Numbered from the stretch's first letter, positions 1 through 8,051 are shown. The stretch: 22,489 bases of DNA from Frankiaceae bacterium (GCA_030840515.1 JAVEEJ010000127.1:1-22489), one strand, 5' to 3'. The notes: generated by a model not told the origin, from the letters alone. Translations and numbers: made by a program.

Positions 1-591
1 CAGGCCCGGCTGATGTCCCAGGCGCTGCGCAAGATCACCGGCGCGCTGAGCAACAGCGGCACCACGGCGATCTTCATCAACCAGCTGCGCGAGAAGATCG
101 GTGTGTTCTTCGGCAGCCCGGAGACCACCACCGGCGGCAAGGCGCTGAAGTTCTACGCCTCGGTTCGGCTCGACGTGCGCCGGATCGAGACGTTGAAGGA
201 CGGCCAGGAGGCGGTCGGCTCCCGGACCCGGGTGAAGGTTGTCAAGAACAAGGTCGCCTCACCGTTCAAGCAGGCCGAGTTCGACATCATGTGGGGCCAG
301 GGCATCAGCCGCGAGGGCTCGCTGATCGACCTCGGTGTCGACAACGGCATCGTCCGCAAGAGCGGCGCTTGGTACACCTACGAGGGCGACCAGCTCGGCC
401 AGGGCAAGGAGAACTCGCGGGCCTTCCTGCGCGACAACCCGGACCTCGCCAACGAGATCGAGAAGAAGATCAAGGAGAAGCTCGGGATCGGCGCACAGCT
501 CGACAAGCCCGCCGATCCGGGCCTCGACCCCGCTCTCGACCCGGCTCTCGACCCCGACCGGCCGATCAACGTCGTGCCGGTGGACTTCTAG
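1..591 (+). CDS. recA: RecA recombinase, C-terminal part (5' end outside window)
   Basis: RecA forms the ATP-dependent filament that drives homologous recombination and triggers LexA self-cleavage. The frame is open from base 1, so only the last 196 residues are present, against a usual length near 350. Visible family signatures are the ARLMSQALRK helix, the FINQLREKIG strand, the DNA-binding loop L2 region around GSPETTTGGKALKFYASVRL, and the C-terminal domain. The Walker A region lies upstream of the window. The tail is acidic and proline-rich, with a small LDPA-type repeat before the stop TAG at 589-591. The next gene, recX, starts 3 nt after this stop, the classic recA-recX arrangement, so the two are almost certainly co-transcribed. 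Identification is secure from motifs and context. Confidence 0.97.
   Translation, partial: QARLMSQALRKITGALSNSGTTAIFINQLREKIGVFFGSPETTTGGKALKFYASVRLDVRRIETLKDGQEAVGSRTRVKVVKNKVASPFKQAEFDIMWGQGISREGSLIDLGVDNGIVRKSGAWYTYEGDQLGQGKENSRAFLRDNPDLANEIEKKIKEKLGIGAQLDKPADPGLDPALDPALDPDRPINVVPVDF
523..558 (+). repeat. Three tandem 12-bp units in the recA tail
   Basis: Three consecutive in-frame 12-mers (523-534, 535-546, 547-558) differ from each other by only one or two bases and encode LDPA, LDPA and LDPD. They lie in the disordered acidic RecA tail, where length changes are likely to be tolerated. The array looks like a small slippage-type expansion. Confidence 0.8.
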
Positions 592-594
592 CCG

Positions 595-1170
595 GTGCCA
601 CGGCCACGTCGCCGCTTCGGGTCGTCAGCTCCTCCCGCCGACGGCCCGAGCGGCGACGACCAGTGGGACAGCGACGCGGATGCCGAGGCGGTCGGGCGCA
701 AGATCCTGCTCGACCAGCTCGCCGGGGCACCGCGCTCCCGCGCCCAGCTCGCGACCGCGCTGAAGCGCAAGCTCGTGCCCGACGAGGTCGCCGAGGCACT
801 GCTCGACCGCTTCACCGACGTCGGGCTGATCGATGACGCGGCCTACGCGGAGACCTACGTCCGGTCCAAGCACGCCGAGCGCGGCCTCGCTGGGCGAGCG
901 CTCAAGGCCGAGCTGACCCGCAAGGGCGTAAGCGCCGAGGTGGCCGCGGTCGCCACCGAGGGGATCGACGCCGACCAGGAGCTGGCCACCGCCAGGGCGC
1001 TGGTCGCGAAGCGCCTGGGGTCCGTCAGAGGGCTGGCGCCGGAGGCCCAGGTGCGCCGGCTGGCCGGCGGGTTGGCCCGCAAGGGCTACGCCCCCGGCTT
1101 GGCCTACCGAGTGGTGCGCGAGGCCCTTGCCACGGTGGAGCTGCCCGACGACCCCGAGCTCGACGACTGA
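595..1170 (+). CDS. recX: RecX, RecA-modulating regulatory protein
   Basis: RecX binds RecA filaments and limits their extension and activity. The protein is 191 aa from a GTG start. It has a basic and acidic low-complexity N-terminus (about residues 1-30) followed by the three-helix RecX repeats. Landmarks are RKILLDQLAGAPRSRAQLA, the GLIDDAAYAETYVRSK segment typical of the family (D-D-x-x-Y-A), LKAELTRKGVS, and the C-terminal LARKGYAPGLAYRVVREAL. The start lies 3 nt after the recA stop with no strong SD, so translation is probably coupled to recA. The N-terminal extension is longer than in enterobacterial RecX but usual for actinomycetes. The alternative that translation starts further inside cannot be excluded, because the first 30 residues are not conserved. 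Confidence 0.95.
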   Translation: MPRPRRRFGSSAPPADGPSGDDQWDSDADAEAVGRKILLDQLAGAPRSRAQLATALKRKLVPDEVAEALLDRFTDVGLIDDAAYAETYVRSKHAERGLAGRALKAELTRKGVSAEVAAVATEGIDADQELATARALVAKRLGSVRGLAPEAQVRRLAGGLARKGYAPGLAYRVVREALATVELPDDPELDD

Positions 1171-1224
1171 CCAGGCGGCGGTGATCTTGCCGACTCGTGG
1201 CTGGCGACCTAGCCTCAGGGGGTT

Positions 1225-1394
1225 CGAGGAGACGCCCGGACAACCGGGCTCTAGATAGCAGGACCAGGAACACCTGAGCAGCTCAAGCGGTAACTGAACG
1301 CCGGGACACCGGCGCTGACACCCGAACCTGACGCGTGCGCTCCAGCAACGGGCGAGTGCGTGAGGTGAGCCGCCGCATCTGTTCCTGGCCGTGC
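1225..1394 (+). promoter_or_regulatory. Candidate structured 5' leader of rny
   Basis: The recX-rny gap holds several nested complementary segments, found by eye. P1 is a perfect 9-bp pairing of 1264-1272 (CCAGGAACA) with 1380-1388 (TGTTCCTGG). Inside it are a possible P2 (1281-1285 GCTCA with 1366-1370 TGAGC), a hairpin at 1299-1314 (CGCCGG, loop GACA, CCGGCG), and a two-part hairpin of 1331-1334 with 1358-1361 and 1338-1342 with 1350-1354. A separate hairpin is at 1234-1249 (GCCCGG, loop ACAA, CCGGGC). The segment 1225-1231 (CGAGGAG) is complementary to 1396-1402, which is also the strand that can mask the rny SD. That is the layout of a cis-acting switch, but in G+C-rich DNA such pairings also arise by chance. 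I recognise no known riboswitch class. Confidence 0.4.
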
Positions 1395-1420
1395 CCTCCT
1401 CGACGTGACGGGTGAGGAGG
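1395..1420 (+). promoter_or_regulatory. rny ribosome-binding site inside a possible masking hairpin
   Basis: GAGGAGG at 1414-1420 is a strong SD sequence, ending 5 nt before GTG 1426 and 2 nt before GTG 1423. It is the exact reverse complement of CCTCCTC at 1395-1401, with a 12-nt loop between them. If formed, the hairpin would hide the SD. The strength and spacing of this SD decide the rny start over the upstream GTG at 1405. Confidence 0.6.
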
Positions 1421-1425
1421 CGGTG

Positions 1426-3144
1426 GTGGGACCGGTCGAGATCCTCCTCGTCGCGGTGGGGGCGGTGGCCGTGACCGCCGTACTCGTCCTGCTCGTTGCG
1501 GTGCTCCGTCGCGGGAGCGCTCCGCTCCCGCCCGACGCCCCCAGCGCCATGCACGTGGTGCTGCCTGGTTCGGCGGACCTGGCGCACGACGCCGATCTGA
1601 TGCTCGCCGAGGCCCGGGCTGACGCCGTGCTCGCCGAGGCGAGGGCCGAAGCCGAGCGGCTCAGGCTCGAGGCAGACCGGATCCGCGCCGAGGCCGACCG
1701 GGCGCGGGCTGAGGTCGATCGCGCCCGGCTCGAGGCCGAGCGGCTCAGCGCCGACGCGGTCCGCGCCCAGGCCGACGCCGAGACCGTCCGGGCCGACGCC
1801 ACAAGGGATGCCGAGCGGGTCCGGGAGGAGATCGCCGAGCTCAAGGCGGACCTCGAGCGTCGGGAACACCGGCTGGCTGAGCGTGAGGAGCGGTTCGACA
1901 ACGTCCAGCGCCGGGTCGAGGCCCGTGACGCCGAACTGGCCGAGCACGAAGCGGCCCTCGAGCGGCGCAAGCTCGAGCTCGCCGACCTCGAGGAGGCCCG
2001 GCGCGCCGAGCTCGAGCGGGTCGCCGGTCTGACGGCGGCCGACGCCAAGGCCGAGCTCGTCAGCGCGATCGAGGCGCAGGCCAAGCGCGAGGCGGCGGTA
2101 ACCGTCCGGGACATCGAGGCGGAGGCCAAGGAAGAGGGCGAGGGCCGGGCCCGGAAGATCGTGACGCTGGCGATCCAGCGCGTCGCGAGCGAGCAGACCT
2201 CCGAGAGCGTCGTGAGCGTGCTGCACCTGCCGAGCGACGAGATGAAGGGCCGCATCATCGGTCGCGAGGGCCGCAACATCCGGGCCTTTGAGACGGTCAC
2301 CGGGGTCAACCTCATCATCGACGACACCCCTGAGGCGGTGCTTCTGAGCTGCTTCGACCCGGTGCGGCGCGAAGTCGGCCGGATCACGCTCGAGAAGCTC
2401 GTGCTCGACGGGCGGATTCACCCGCACCGCATCGAGGAGGTGCATGAGAGCAGCAAGGCCGAGGTCGAGCAGCTGTGCGTGCGGGCAGGGGAGGACGCCC
2501 TCGTCGACCTCGGCCTCACGGACATGCACCCTGAGCTCATCAACCTGCTGGGCACGCTGCGCTACCGCACCTCCTACGGCCAGAACGTCCTCAAGCACCT
2601 GGTGGAGAGCGCGCACATCGCGGGGATGATGGCCAGCGAGCTGCGGCTCGATCCGATGCTGCTCAAGCGCTGCGCCGTGCTGCACGACGTCGGCAAGGCC
2701 CTGACCCACGAGGTGCAGGGCAGCCACGCCCTCATCGGGGCCGAGATCGCGCGCAAGTACGGCGAGGTCGACGACGTCGTGCACGCGATCGAGGCTCACC
2801 ACGGGGAAGTCGAGCTGCGCACCGTGGAGGCCGTGCTGACGCAGGCCGCCGACTCCATCAGCGGTGGGCGGCCCGGGGCACGTCGTGAGTCGCTGGAGCA
2901 CTACGTGCAGCGGCTCGAGCGCATCGAGGCGATAGCGGCCGAGAAGCCCGGGGTCGAGAAGGTGTTCGCGATGCAGGCCGGCCGGGAGATCCGGGTCATG
3001 GTCCAGCCGGAAGCGATCGACGACCTCCAGGCCCAGGTGCTGGCCCGCGAGATCGCCAAGCAGGTGGAGGACGAGCTCACCTACCCCGGCCAGATCCGGA
3101 TCACCGTCGTGCGGGAGTCGCGGGCCACCGAGTACGCCAGGTAA
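1426..3144 (+). CDS. rny: Ribonuclease Y (membrane-anchored endoribonuclease)
   Basis: RNase Y is a membrane-tethered endonuclease that starts mRNA decay and processing. From GTG 1426 the protein is 572 aa. It has an N-terminal membrane helix (about residues 3-24), then a very long charged coiled coil rich in Ala-Glu-Arg (about 45-250). A KH domain follows with the GRIIGREGRNIRAFE signature (from about residue 273), then an HD domain with HDVGKALTHE (from about 420) carrying the metal-binding His-Asp pair, and the family's conserved C-terminal region. I chose GTG 1426 (or the adjacent 1423) because GAGGAGG lies directly upstream. The open frame extends to GTG 1405, but that start would put the SD inside the coding region. 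The gap from recX and the structured leader suggest its own control. The coiled coil is longer and more alanine-rich than in Bacillus, but the assignment is secure. Confidence 0.95.
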   Translation: MGPVEILLVAVGAVAVTAVLVLLVAVLRRGSAPLPPDAPSAMHVVLPGSADLAHDADLMLAEARADAVLAEARAEAERLRLEADRIRAEADRARAEVDRARLEAERLSADAVRAQADAETVRADATRDAERVREEIAELKADLERREHRLAEREERFDNVQRRVEARDAELAEHEAALERRKLELADLEEARRAELERVAGLTAADAKAELVSAIEAQAKREAAVTVRDIEAEAKEEGEGRARKIVTLAIQRVASEQTSESVVSVLHLPSDEMKGRIIGREGRNIRAFETVTGVNLIIDDTPEAVLLSCFDPVRREVGRITLEKLVLDGRIHPHRIEEVHESSKAEVEQLCVRAGEDALVDLGLTDMHPELINLLGTLRYRTSYGQNVLKHLVESAHIAGMMASELRLDPMLLKRCAVLHDVGKALTHEVQGSHALIGAEIARKYGEVDDVVHAIEAHHGEVELRTVEAVLTQAADSISGGRPGARRESLEHYVQRLERIEAIAAEKPGVEKVFAMQAGREIRVMVQPEAIDDLQAQVLAREIAKQVEDELTYPGQIRITVVRESRATEYAR

Positions 3145-3206
3145 AGCCGTTCCTCCCGGGGAGAGCGCATCTGGCATCGATTGGGGGGTTACGGGGAAGG
3201 CCGACG

Positions 3207-3239
3207 TAGGGTGAAAGCCCCCCGACGCTCGGAGCACAT
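3207..3239 (+). promoter_or_regulatory. Possible -10 box and SD for the first surface protein
   Basis: TAGGGT at 3207-3212 fits a TANNNT -10 box, and GGAG at 3231-3234 is an SD 5 nt before GTG 3240. The SD supports the chosen start. The -10 is only a pattern match, with no clear -35. Confidence 0.3.
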
Positions 3240-6134
3240 GTGTCTGCAACCCCCCGCCGCTTCCTCGCGGTGACCACTGTCGCCGGTCTCGCCGCCCTCC
3301 TCGCCACCACACCGGGTGGCGCCGCCCAGCACTACTGGACGGGGGACGACGCCGCGATCGCACGGGCGAAGGCAGCCAACGGGCCCTCCATCGACAGCGC
3401 GTTCCGGCTCGAGGGCTCGCCGAGGACGAGTCGCGCGGCGATGGCCGCGCTGGCCAACGACCCGCCGCACGTCGACCCGGCGGCCTTCAACCTCGCCGCG
3501 TGGCGCGCAGCCCAGAGCCTCGGCACCGTCGGCGGCGCGTGGAAGCAGGTCGGACCCAAGGCCGGCTACCTGGAGGACCCCAACCGCGGTGAGGGCTTCG
3601 ACGGCCGGATGCCCGGCACCGGCATCGTGCTCAGCATGGCGAGCGACCCCCGTGACACCACCGGCAAGACCGTCTTCGCCGGCACCGGGGGCGGGCTGTG
3701 GAAGACCACCAACGGCGGCACCACCTGGACCTACGGCGCCGGCATCCCCGCGGTGCCGATCGGAGGCGTGGGCGTCGACCCCAGCAATCCGAATTACGTG
3801 TACGCCGGCACGGGTCAGGCGTTCCAGGGCGGCGGCGAGGGCGGCGGGCTCGGCGTCTTCGTCTCCAAGGACGGCGGCAAGACCTTCACTCGGCCGGTCA
3901 GCAACGTCCGGGGCAACGGAGCCCAGGAGGTCACGGTTTCCTCGGCTGGAGTCGCGTTCGTCGCGACCAGCGGGGGCCTGTTCCGCTCCACCGACCACGG
4001 CGTGCACTGGGAGGACGTGCGGCTCCCCACCAACGCGGCGGGCACCGCCCCCGCGACCGGGACCCCCGTCGGGAGCTGGACCAGTGACGTGAAGGTGCGC
4101 CCGGGTCACCCCAACGAGGTCTACGCGGCGGTGGGCTACGTCGCCGGGCAGATCAAGACACCCGACGGCGTCAACGCCGCTCCGGGCAACAACCTCTACC
4201 GCTCGTTCCAGAGCGGCAAGCCGGGCAGCTGGGTGCGGGCGGACGTGAAGAGCCCGACGGGCTGGGAGCAGTCGCCCGACATGAGCACCGACCCGATCGG
4301 GCGCACCAAGCTCGCGTTCAGCCCTGACGGCGTCACGCTCTGGGCCCTTGTCGCCGACGCGGGCAACCGCTCCGCCAAGACGGTGGGCGACCAGGCGATC
4401 CCAGCCGGGGTCGGGCACGACACCTCGCTCAACGGCATCTACCGCACCGACGTGGGCGGCCTCGAGTCCAACCTGGTGTGGGTCTTCAAGGGCAACTCGA
4501 AGACCCTGCTCATCGCGCCCGGCGGCTCCCAGCCGGTGCTCTCCGCGGCGAACGCGTTGGGCTACAACCCGGGCATCCAGGCTTGGTACAACGGCTGGAT
4601 TGCGGTCAACCCGGTCGACCCGACGCAGATCTTCCTCGGCGAGGAAGAGGTCTACGCCTCGGTCGCCAACACCGGAGCGAGCACTCCCGCAGAGGCGGTC
4701 AAGCCGCTGGTCTTCAAGGTCATCGACCGCTACCTGTCGCCATGTGCGCTGACCGGGCCGCAGGTCTGCCCGCCGGGCACGCCCTACTACTCGGGCACCT
4801 CGACCCACCCCGACCAGCACGCCGGTCTGCCCCTGGCCACCGGCGCGAACCACGACGGCGTCCGGCTCTGGGTCGGCAACGACGGCGGCTTCTTCCACCA
4901 GGACGCGCACTCGACGACCGACGACGCCGGCTTCGACAACGACAGCTGGACGACGGGCGGCCACGTCAACACGCTGCTGCCCTACCGGGCGGTCAAGGGC
5001 AGTGATGGCTCGGTCATCGCCGGTCTGCAGGACAACGGGACGGTCAAGTACTACCCCGGTGACGGAGTGGGCGTCGAGATCTGCGGCGGCGACGGATCCG
5101 GTGTCGCCATCGCCCGTGATCGACCGAACGTCTTCTACTGCCAGGCCAACGGCTCGCTGTCGGTGACCACCGACGGTGGCAAGACCACCAGTGACGCAGG
5201 AGCGCCGGCCGCGCCGGCGTTTGCGCCTGCCGTCTTCTCGATGGACCCGACCAACGACGACGAGCTCATCATCGGCGACACATCGGTCTACCAGACCGTC
5301 AAGGGTGCCGCTTCGGGCTCGAGCGACTGGGTCACCGTCTTCGCCAACCCGACGCAGAACGGCGGGCAGGCTGCGACCTCCGCGACCGACACCTACGGCA
5401 ACGCCGCCTACGAGTCGTTCGCCTTCTTCGACTCAAGCTCGGTCAAGGCATCCGAGAGCGCGACCGACCGCGGCCTCGCGACCAACGTGAAGGCTGGCTG
5501 CGACGCGAAGGCGGCGTCCAGCGCGTGCTGGCACGCGGCCAAGCTCAAGGGCATGCCGGTGCGTCAGATCCAGGCACTGGCCATCAACCCCGCGAACGTC
5601 AAGCAGGTCTACCTCGCCACCGGCATCGCCAGCGTCGTGCGCTACGACTTCGGCGGCGTGACGGCACCGCGCATCCTGCTGTCATCGGACGCAGGCGAGA
5701 CCGTCAAGGACGTCAGCGGCAACCTGCCGCGCGGCAACTACTGGGACGTCAAGGTCTTCAACAAGCGCGTCTACGTCGCCGGTGACTTCGGCGTCTTCAG
5801 CGCCCCGGTCGGCTCCAGCAGGTGGAGCCGCTTCGGCACCGGCATGCCGGTGACTCGGGTGTTCGGCCTGAGCGTGTCGGGGGACCGCACCGAGATCGTG
5901 GCCTCCACCTACGGCCTCGGCGTCTGGACGCTGAAGGCGTCGTCCAAGCCGGTCACGCTGCCGAAGCCCCCTGTGAAGACCGGGAACCTCGGCGGCTCGT
6001 ACGGCGGAGGCAAGCCACCGAACACGGGCGGGCTCGCGACCACCGGACTCGGCGCCGGCACTCCCGTCCTCGCGCTCGGCCTGCTGGGTCTCGCCGCGCT
6101 GACCTGGCGTCGCCGTCGGCTGTCCCAGGGGTAA
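3240..6134 (+). CDS. Large exported Asp-box (beta-propeller-like) protein with C-terminal LATTG sorting signal
   Basis: A 964-aa protein with a GTG start preceded by GGAG. It has a signal peptide (MSATPRR, then a hydrophobic stretch to about residue 29, ending GGAA). The body carries several Asp-box (BNR) motifs of the S/T-x-D/N-x-G-x-T-W type: KTTNGGTTW (about 155-163), SKDGGKTF (about 209-216), STDHGVHW (about 250-257), and weaker VTTDGG and LLSSDAGET copies further on. These are known from sialidases, VPS10-type and photosystem-assembly-type propellers, but I see no sialidase catalytic set, so no enzyme activity is claimed. The C-terminus is a cell-wall anchor: Gly/Pro-rich linker, LATTG from residue 932, hydrophobic helix, then RRRR. 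LAxTG is the pattern used by class E sortases of actinomycetes. Likely a wall-attached binding or structural protein. The gene at 15909-13450 shares the tail. Confidence 0.85.
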   Translation: MSATPRRFLAVTTVAGLAALLATTPGGAAQHYWTGDDAAIARAKAANGPSIDSAFRLEGSPRTSRAAMAALANDPPHVDPAAFNLAAWRAAQSLGTVGGAWKQVGPKAGYLEDPNRGEGFDGRMPGTGIVLSMASDPRDTTGKTVFAGTGGGLWKTTNGGTTWTYGAGIPAVPIGGVGVDPSNPNYVYAGTGQAFQGGGEGGGLGVFVSKDGGKTFTRPVSNVRGNGAQEVTVSSAGVAFVATSGGLFRSTDHGVHWEDVRLPTNAAGTAPATGTPVGSWTSDVKVRPGHPNEVYAAVGYVAGQIKTPDGVNAAPGNNLYRSFQSGKPGSWVRADVKSPTGWEQSPDMSTDPIGRTKLAFSPDGVTLWALVADAGNRSAKTVGDQAIPAGVGHDTSLNGIYRTDVGGLESNLVWVFKGNSKTLLIAPGGSQPVLSAANALGYNPGIQAWYNGWIAVNPVDPTQIFLGEEEVYASVANTGASTPAEAVKPLVFKVIDRYLSPCALTGPQVCPPGTPYYSGTSTHPDQHAGLPLATGANHDGVRLWVGNDGGFFHQDAHSTTDDAGFDNDSWTTGGHVNTLLPYRAVKGSDGSVIAGLQDNGTVKYYPGDGVGVEICGGDGSGVAIARDRPNVFYCQANGSLSVTTDGGKTTSDAGAPAAPAFAPAVFSMDPTNDDELIIGDTSVYQTVKGAASGSSDWVTVFANPTQNGGQAATSATDTYGNAAYESFAFFDSSSVKASESATDRGLATNVKAGCDAKAASSACWHAAKLKGMPVRQIQALAINPANVKQVYLATGIASVVRYDFGGVTAPRILLSSDAGETVKDVSGNLPRGNYWDVKVFNKRVYVAGDFGVFSAPVGSSRWSRFGTGMPVTRVFGLSVSGDRTEIVASTYGLGVWTLKASSKPVTLPKPPVKTGNLGGSYGGGKPPNTGGLATTGLGAGTPVLALGLLGLAALTWRRRRLSQG

Positions 6135-6183
6135 GCGGCGCTTCACCCGGGGAGGACCCAGGTCCCCAAGCAACGGAGGACCC

Positions 6184-6333
6184 GTGCTCGCCGTACTCGC
6201 CGCCATCGTGTTCCTGCTCGGCCTGCTCAAGGTCGACATCGGCAGCATCAGCCTGCTTTACCTGGGCCTGCTGCTGCTCGCGCTGCACCTGGCCTTCCCG
6301 AAGAGCGTCGGCCTGCTCGGCCGCCGACGCTGA
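6184..6333 (+). CDS. Small hydrophobic membrane protein, 49 aa
   Basis: A 49-codon frame starts at GTG 6184 after GGAGGA (6175-6180, 3-4 nt away), a good SD. It encodes a nearly continuous hydrophobic protein beginning MLAVLAAIVFLLGLL, with a short polar break (KVDIGS), a second leucine-rich segment (LLYLGLLLLALHLAF), and a basic end GRRR. This suggests two short membrane helices in a hairpin. It starts 49 nt after the surface-protein gene and is probably co-transcribed with it. I do not recognise a family. The SD, hydrophobic pattern and lack of any competing gene here support it as real. Function unknown. Confidence 0.65.
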   Translation: MLAVLAAIVFLLGLLKVDIGSISLLYLGLLLLALHLAFPKSVGLLGRRR

Positions 6334-6337
6334 CGGT

Positions 6338-6353
6338 CCGCTGAGCTCAGCGG
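6338..6353. terminator. 16-bp perfect palindrome between converging genes
   Basis: CCGCTGAG (6338-6345) is followed directly by its reverse complement (6346-6353). It can form a 6-bp stem with an AGCT loop and covers the stop codon of the minus-strand gene, starting 4 nt after the stop of the 49-aa gene. It has no U-tract, so it is at most a weak bidirectional transcription end. Confidence 0.35.
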
Positions 6354-8044
6354 CTGGCCGGACCCGCCCAATCAGGGAACGGCGACAGCGCCGGGGCAGC
6401 GACCTCGGTGAAGTAGCGCACGGTCCAGTAGGGCGTCAGGAAGTCGATGCCGGGTTCGCGATGGCTCGGGTCCTGCTGACCGTCGAGGGCGGTGGGCGGC
6501 GCCTGCCACAGGAAGTCGGCCGGCGGGCGCTGCACGACCGGAAGCGGTGCCGCGGCGCGCAGGTGCGAGGGATCGCTGAAGGGCGCTGTCTCGGGGTACC
6601 AGGCGACCGACCCGCTGGGGGCCTGGTCGATGAGCAGTTCCGACCGGTCCACGGGCACGCACTCCAGGTCTGCACCGCACCTGGCGCTGTTGCGCACTGG
6701 GCCGCCCCCCGTGACCGCGGCTCGGTAGTCCAGCCACTGCTCGAGATGGGTCACCGCGGCGTCGCGCCGGGCCGGCTCCCCGGTGAGGCCGAAGGTGAGG
6801 GCCTCGAAGTGCGCGTTCACGTCGTCGCGTGTGGTCTTGTCCATCACGGCGAAGCCGCGGGCGAACAGGTCGCGCTCGCTGCCAACCGTCGTGCGCAGCA
6901 GGTTGAAGCCGAGCAGGTGGTTGAGGTTGAACTTGAAGTAGCTGCTGCTCGGCTGCGCGGCGTCGACCTGCATGTTGGCGGCGACGAGCGGGCCCTGGCT
7001 CGCCAGCTCCTCTGCCCAGATGGCGTCCCAGGTCTGCTTGTCCGCCGCCGTGCCCGCCGTGTCGGCTACGTGGCGCGCGGCGTTGACGATGTTCAGCCGA
7101 GCCAGCGGCACGTGCTCCATCAGCGGTGAGACGAACCCGTCCTCGTCGTTGTTGGTGCCGACCGCGCCGTTGGGGCGCACGTGGTTCCAGCCGTGCGCGA
7201 CCAGGTAGTGCGCCATCGCGAGGAGGTCGTCGCGCACCTGGGCGCGCAGCCGCGGCTCGTCGCCCGTGACGAGGTCGAAGGCGGTGAGCATCCCGAACGT
7301 GAGCCCCGCGTAGGTGTCACGGCTCGGCGACGTCTCGCAGTAGTAGGTGACGCCGTCACCGTGCGTCCAGGTGATCTCGTAGACGTGGTTGCTGCTGTCG
7401 TTCACCGGGTTGTTCGGGTCGTGGTTGGGCGGGCTGATGCCCATCGGCCCGAGCCCCTTGGGGGTGCAGCCGCGCGTCACCAGTCCACGCTCGCCGTGGA
7501 CCACCCCACCGCCGTAGTCGAGGGTGTGCGGGCCACGGGGATCCGATGTGTTGACCCGAGGCGGCAGGTTGGGGGTGCCCACCCAGTCCTCGGCGATGCT
7601 CACGTCGCGGTGCTGCGCGTCGAGGATGGTGCGCACCCGCTGCAGTGCCTCATCGCGCTGTGCCGTCCAGCCTGCAATGGCGTCGCGGGTGGCCCGGCTG
7701 TTGTCGTGCTGGCCGGCGAGCTCGCCCAGGTGGGCCTTGGCCACCGCGTAGCGCATCGACTCGCCGCCGACGTACACGCCGCTCCAGAGCTGGGTGTCAC
7801 CCCAGTAGGGCGCCCGGATGACGTGGCCGGGGAGCTGCGCGGGGGAGTCGAAGTCGACGGGTACGACGTGGCCGACCTGGAGCGCATCGGTGATCTTCGC
7901 CTCGAGATCGGCCATCGCCGCGCTGTCGGCAGACCCCGCAAGCGCGGTGGTGGCCGCAGGCTCTGGATGCCCGGCGTGCGCTGTCGGAGCGGCCACGGCC
8001 AACGCCGCCGCGAGCACGACGCCGAAGCGGAGAGCGTGAGGCAT
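6347..8044 (-). CDS. Secreted protein of unknown function, possibly alpha/alpha-toroid-like
   Basis: 565 aa from ATG 8044. The signal peptide is clear: MPHALRF, hydrophobic segment, and a likely cleavage after AHA near residue 24. The mature protein is soluble with no further membrane helix. It has many amphipathic helices and aromatic and histidine-rich motifs such as SRDTYAGLTFGMLTAFDLV, YLVAHGWNHVRPNG, NNDEDGF and SSYFKFNLNHLLGFNLL. Repeated helix pairs with conserved aromatic and acidic residues recall (alpha/alpha)n toroid proteins, among them polysaccharide lyases and glycosidases, but I cannot assign an active site or family. Cys pairs (RGCTP, YCETS, RCGADLEC) suggest disulfides outside the cell. 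The gene diverges from miaB, with a 17-bp palindrome just upstream, so its expression may be controlled. There is no SD, and a TACATT box 7 nt before the ATG suggests a leaderless mRNA. Confidence 0.8.
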   Translation of the reverse strand: MPHALRFGVVLAAALAVAAPTAHAGHPEPAATTALAGSADSAAMADLEAKITDALQVGHVVPVDFDSPAQLPGHVIRAPYWGDTQLWSGVYVGGESMRYAVAKAHLGELAGQHDNSRATRDAIAGWTAQRDEALQRVRTILDAQHRDVSIAEDWVGTPNLPPRVNTSDPRGPHTLDYGGGVVHGERGLVTRGCTPKGLGPMGISPPNHDPNNPVNDSSNHVYEITWTHGDGVTYYCETSPSRDTYAGLTFGMLTAFDLVTGDEPRLRAQVRDDLLAMAHYLVAHGWNHVRPNGAVGTNNDEDGFVSPLMEHVPLARLNIVNAARHVADTAGTAADKQTWDAIWAEELASQGPLVAANMQVDAAQPSSSYFKFNLNHLLGFNLLRTTVGSERDLFARGFAVMDKTTRDDVNAHFEALTFGLTGEPARRDAAVTHLEQWLDYRAAVTGGGPVRNSARCGADLECVPVDRSELLIDQAPSGSVAWYPETAPFSDPSHLRAAAPLPVVQRPPADFLWQAPPTALDGQQDPSHREPGIDFLTPYWTVRYFTEVAAPALSPFPDWAGPASR

Positions 8045-8051
8045 GCACGAG

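Noticed and set aside
1315..1331. Resemblance to the TPP riboswitch (CTGA, then ACCCG and GAACCTGA)
   Set aside because: The second TPP half (the TAATGCC and AGGGA-type elements) is missing and the downstream gene is RNase Y, not thiamine metabolism. A cmscan with the TPP model would settle it.
3183..3223. GGGGGG and CCCCCC 29 nt apart upstream of the first surface protein
   Set aside because: Six G-C pairs of homopolymer are expected by chance here, and no further pairing supports a structure.
625..3363. A 912-codon open frame on the minus strand
   Set aside because: It is the antisense shadow of recX and rny, a common effect of G+C-rich codon use. It has no recognisable domain, while the plus-strand genes match known families throughout.
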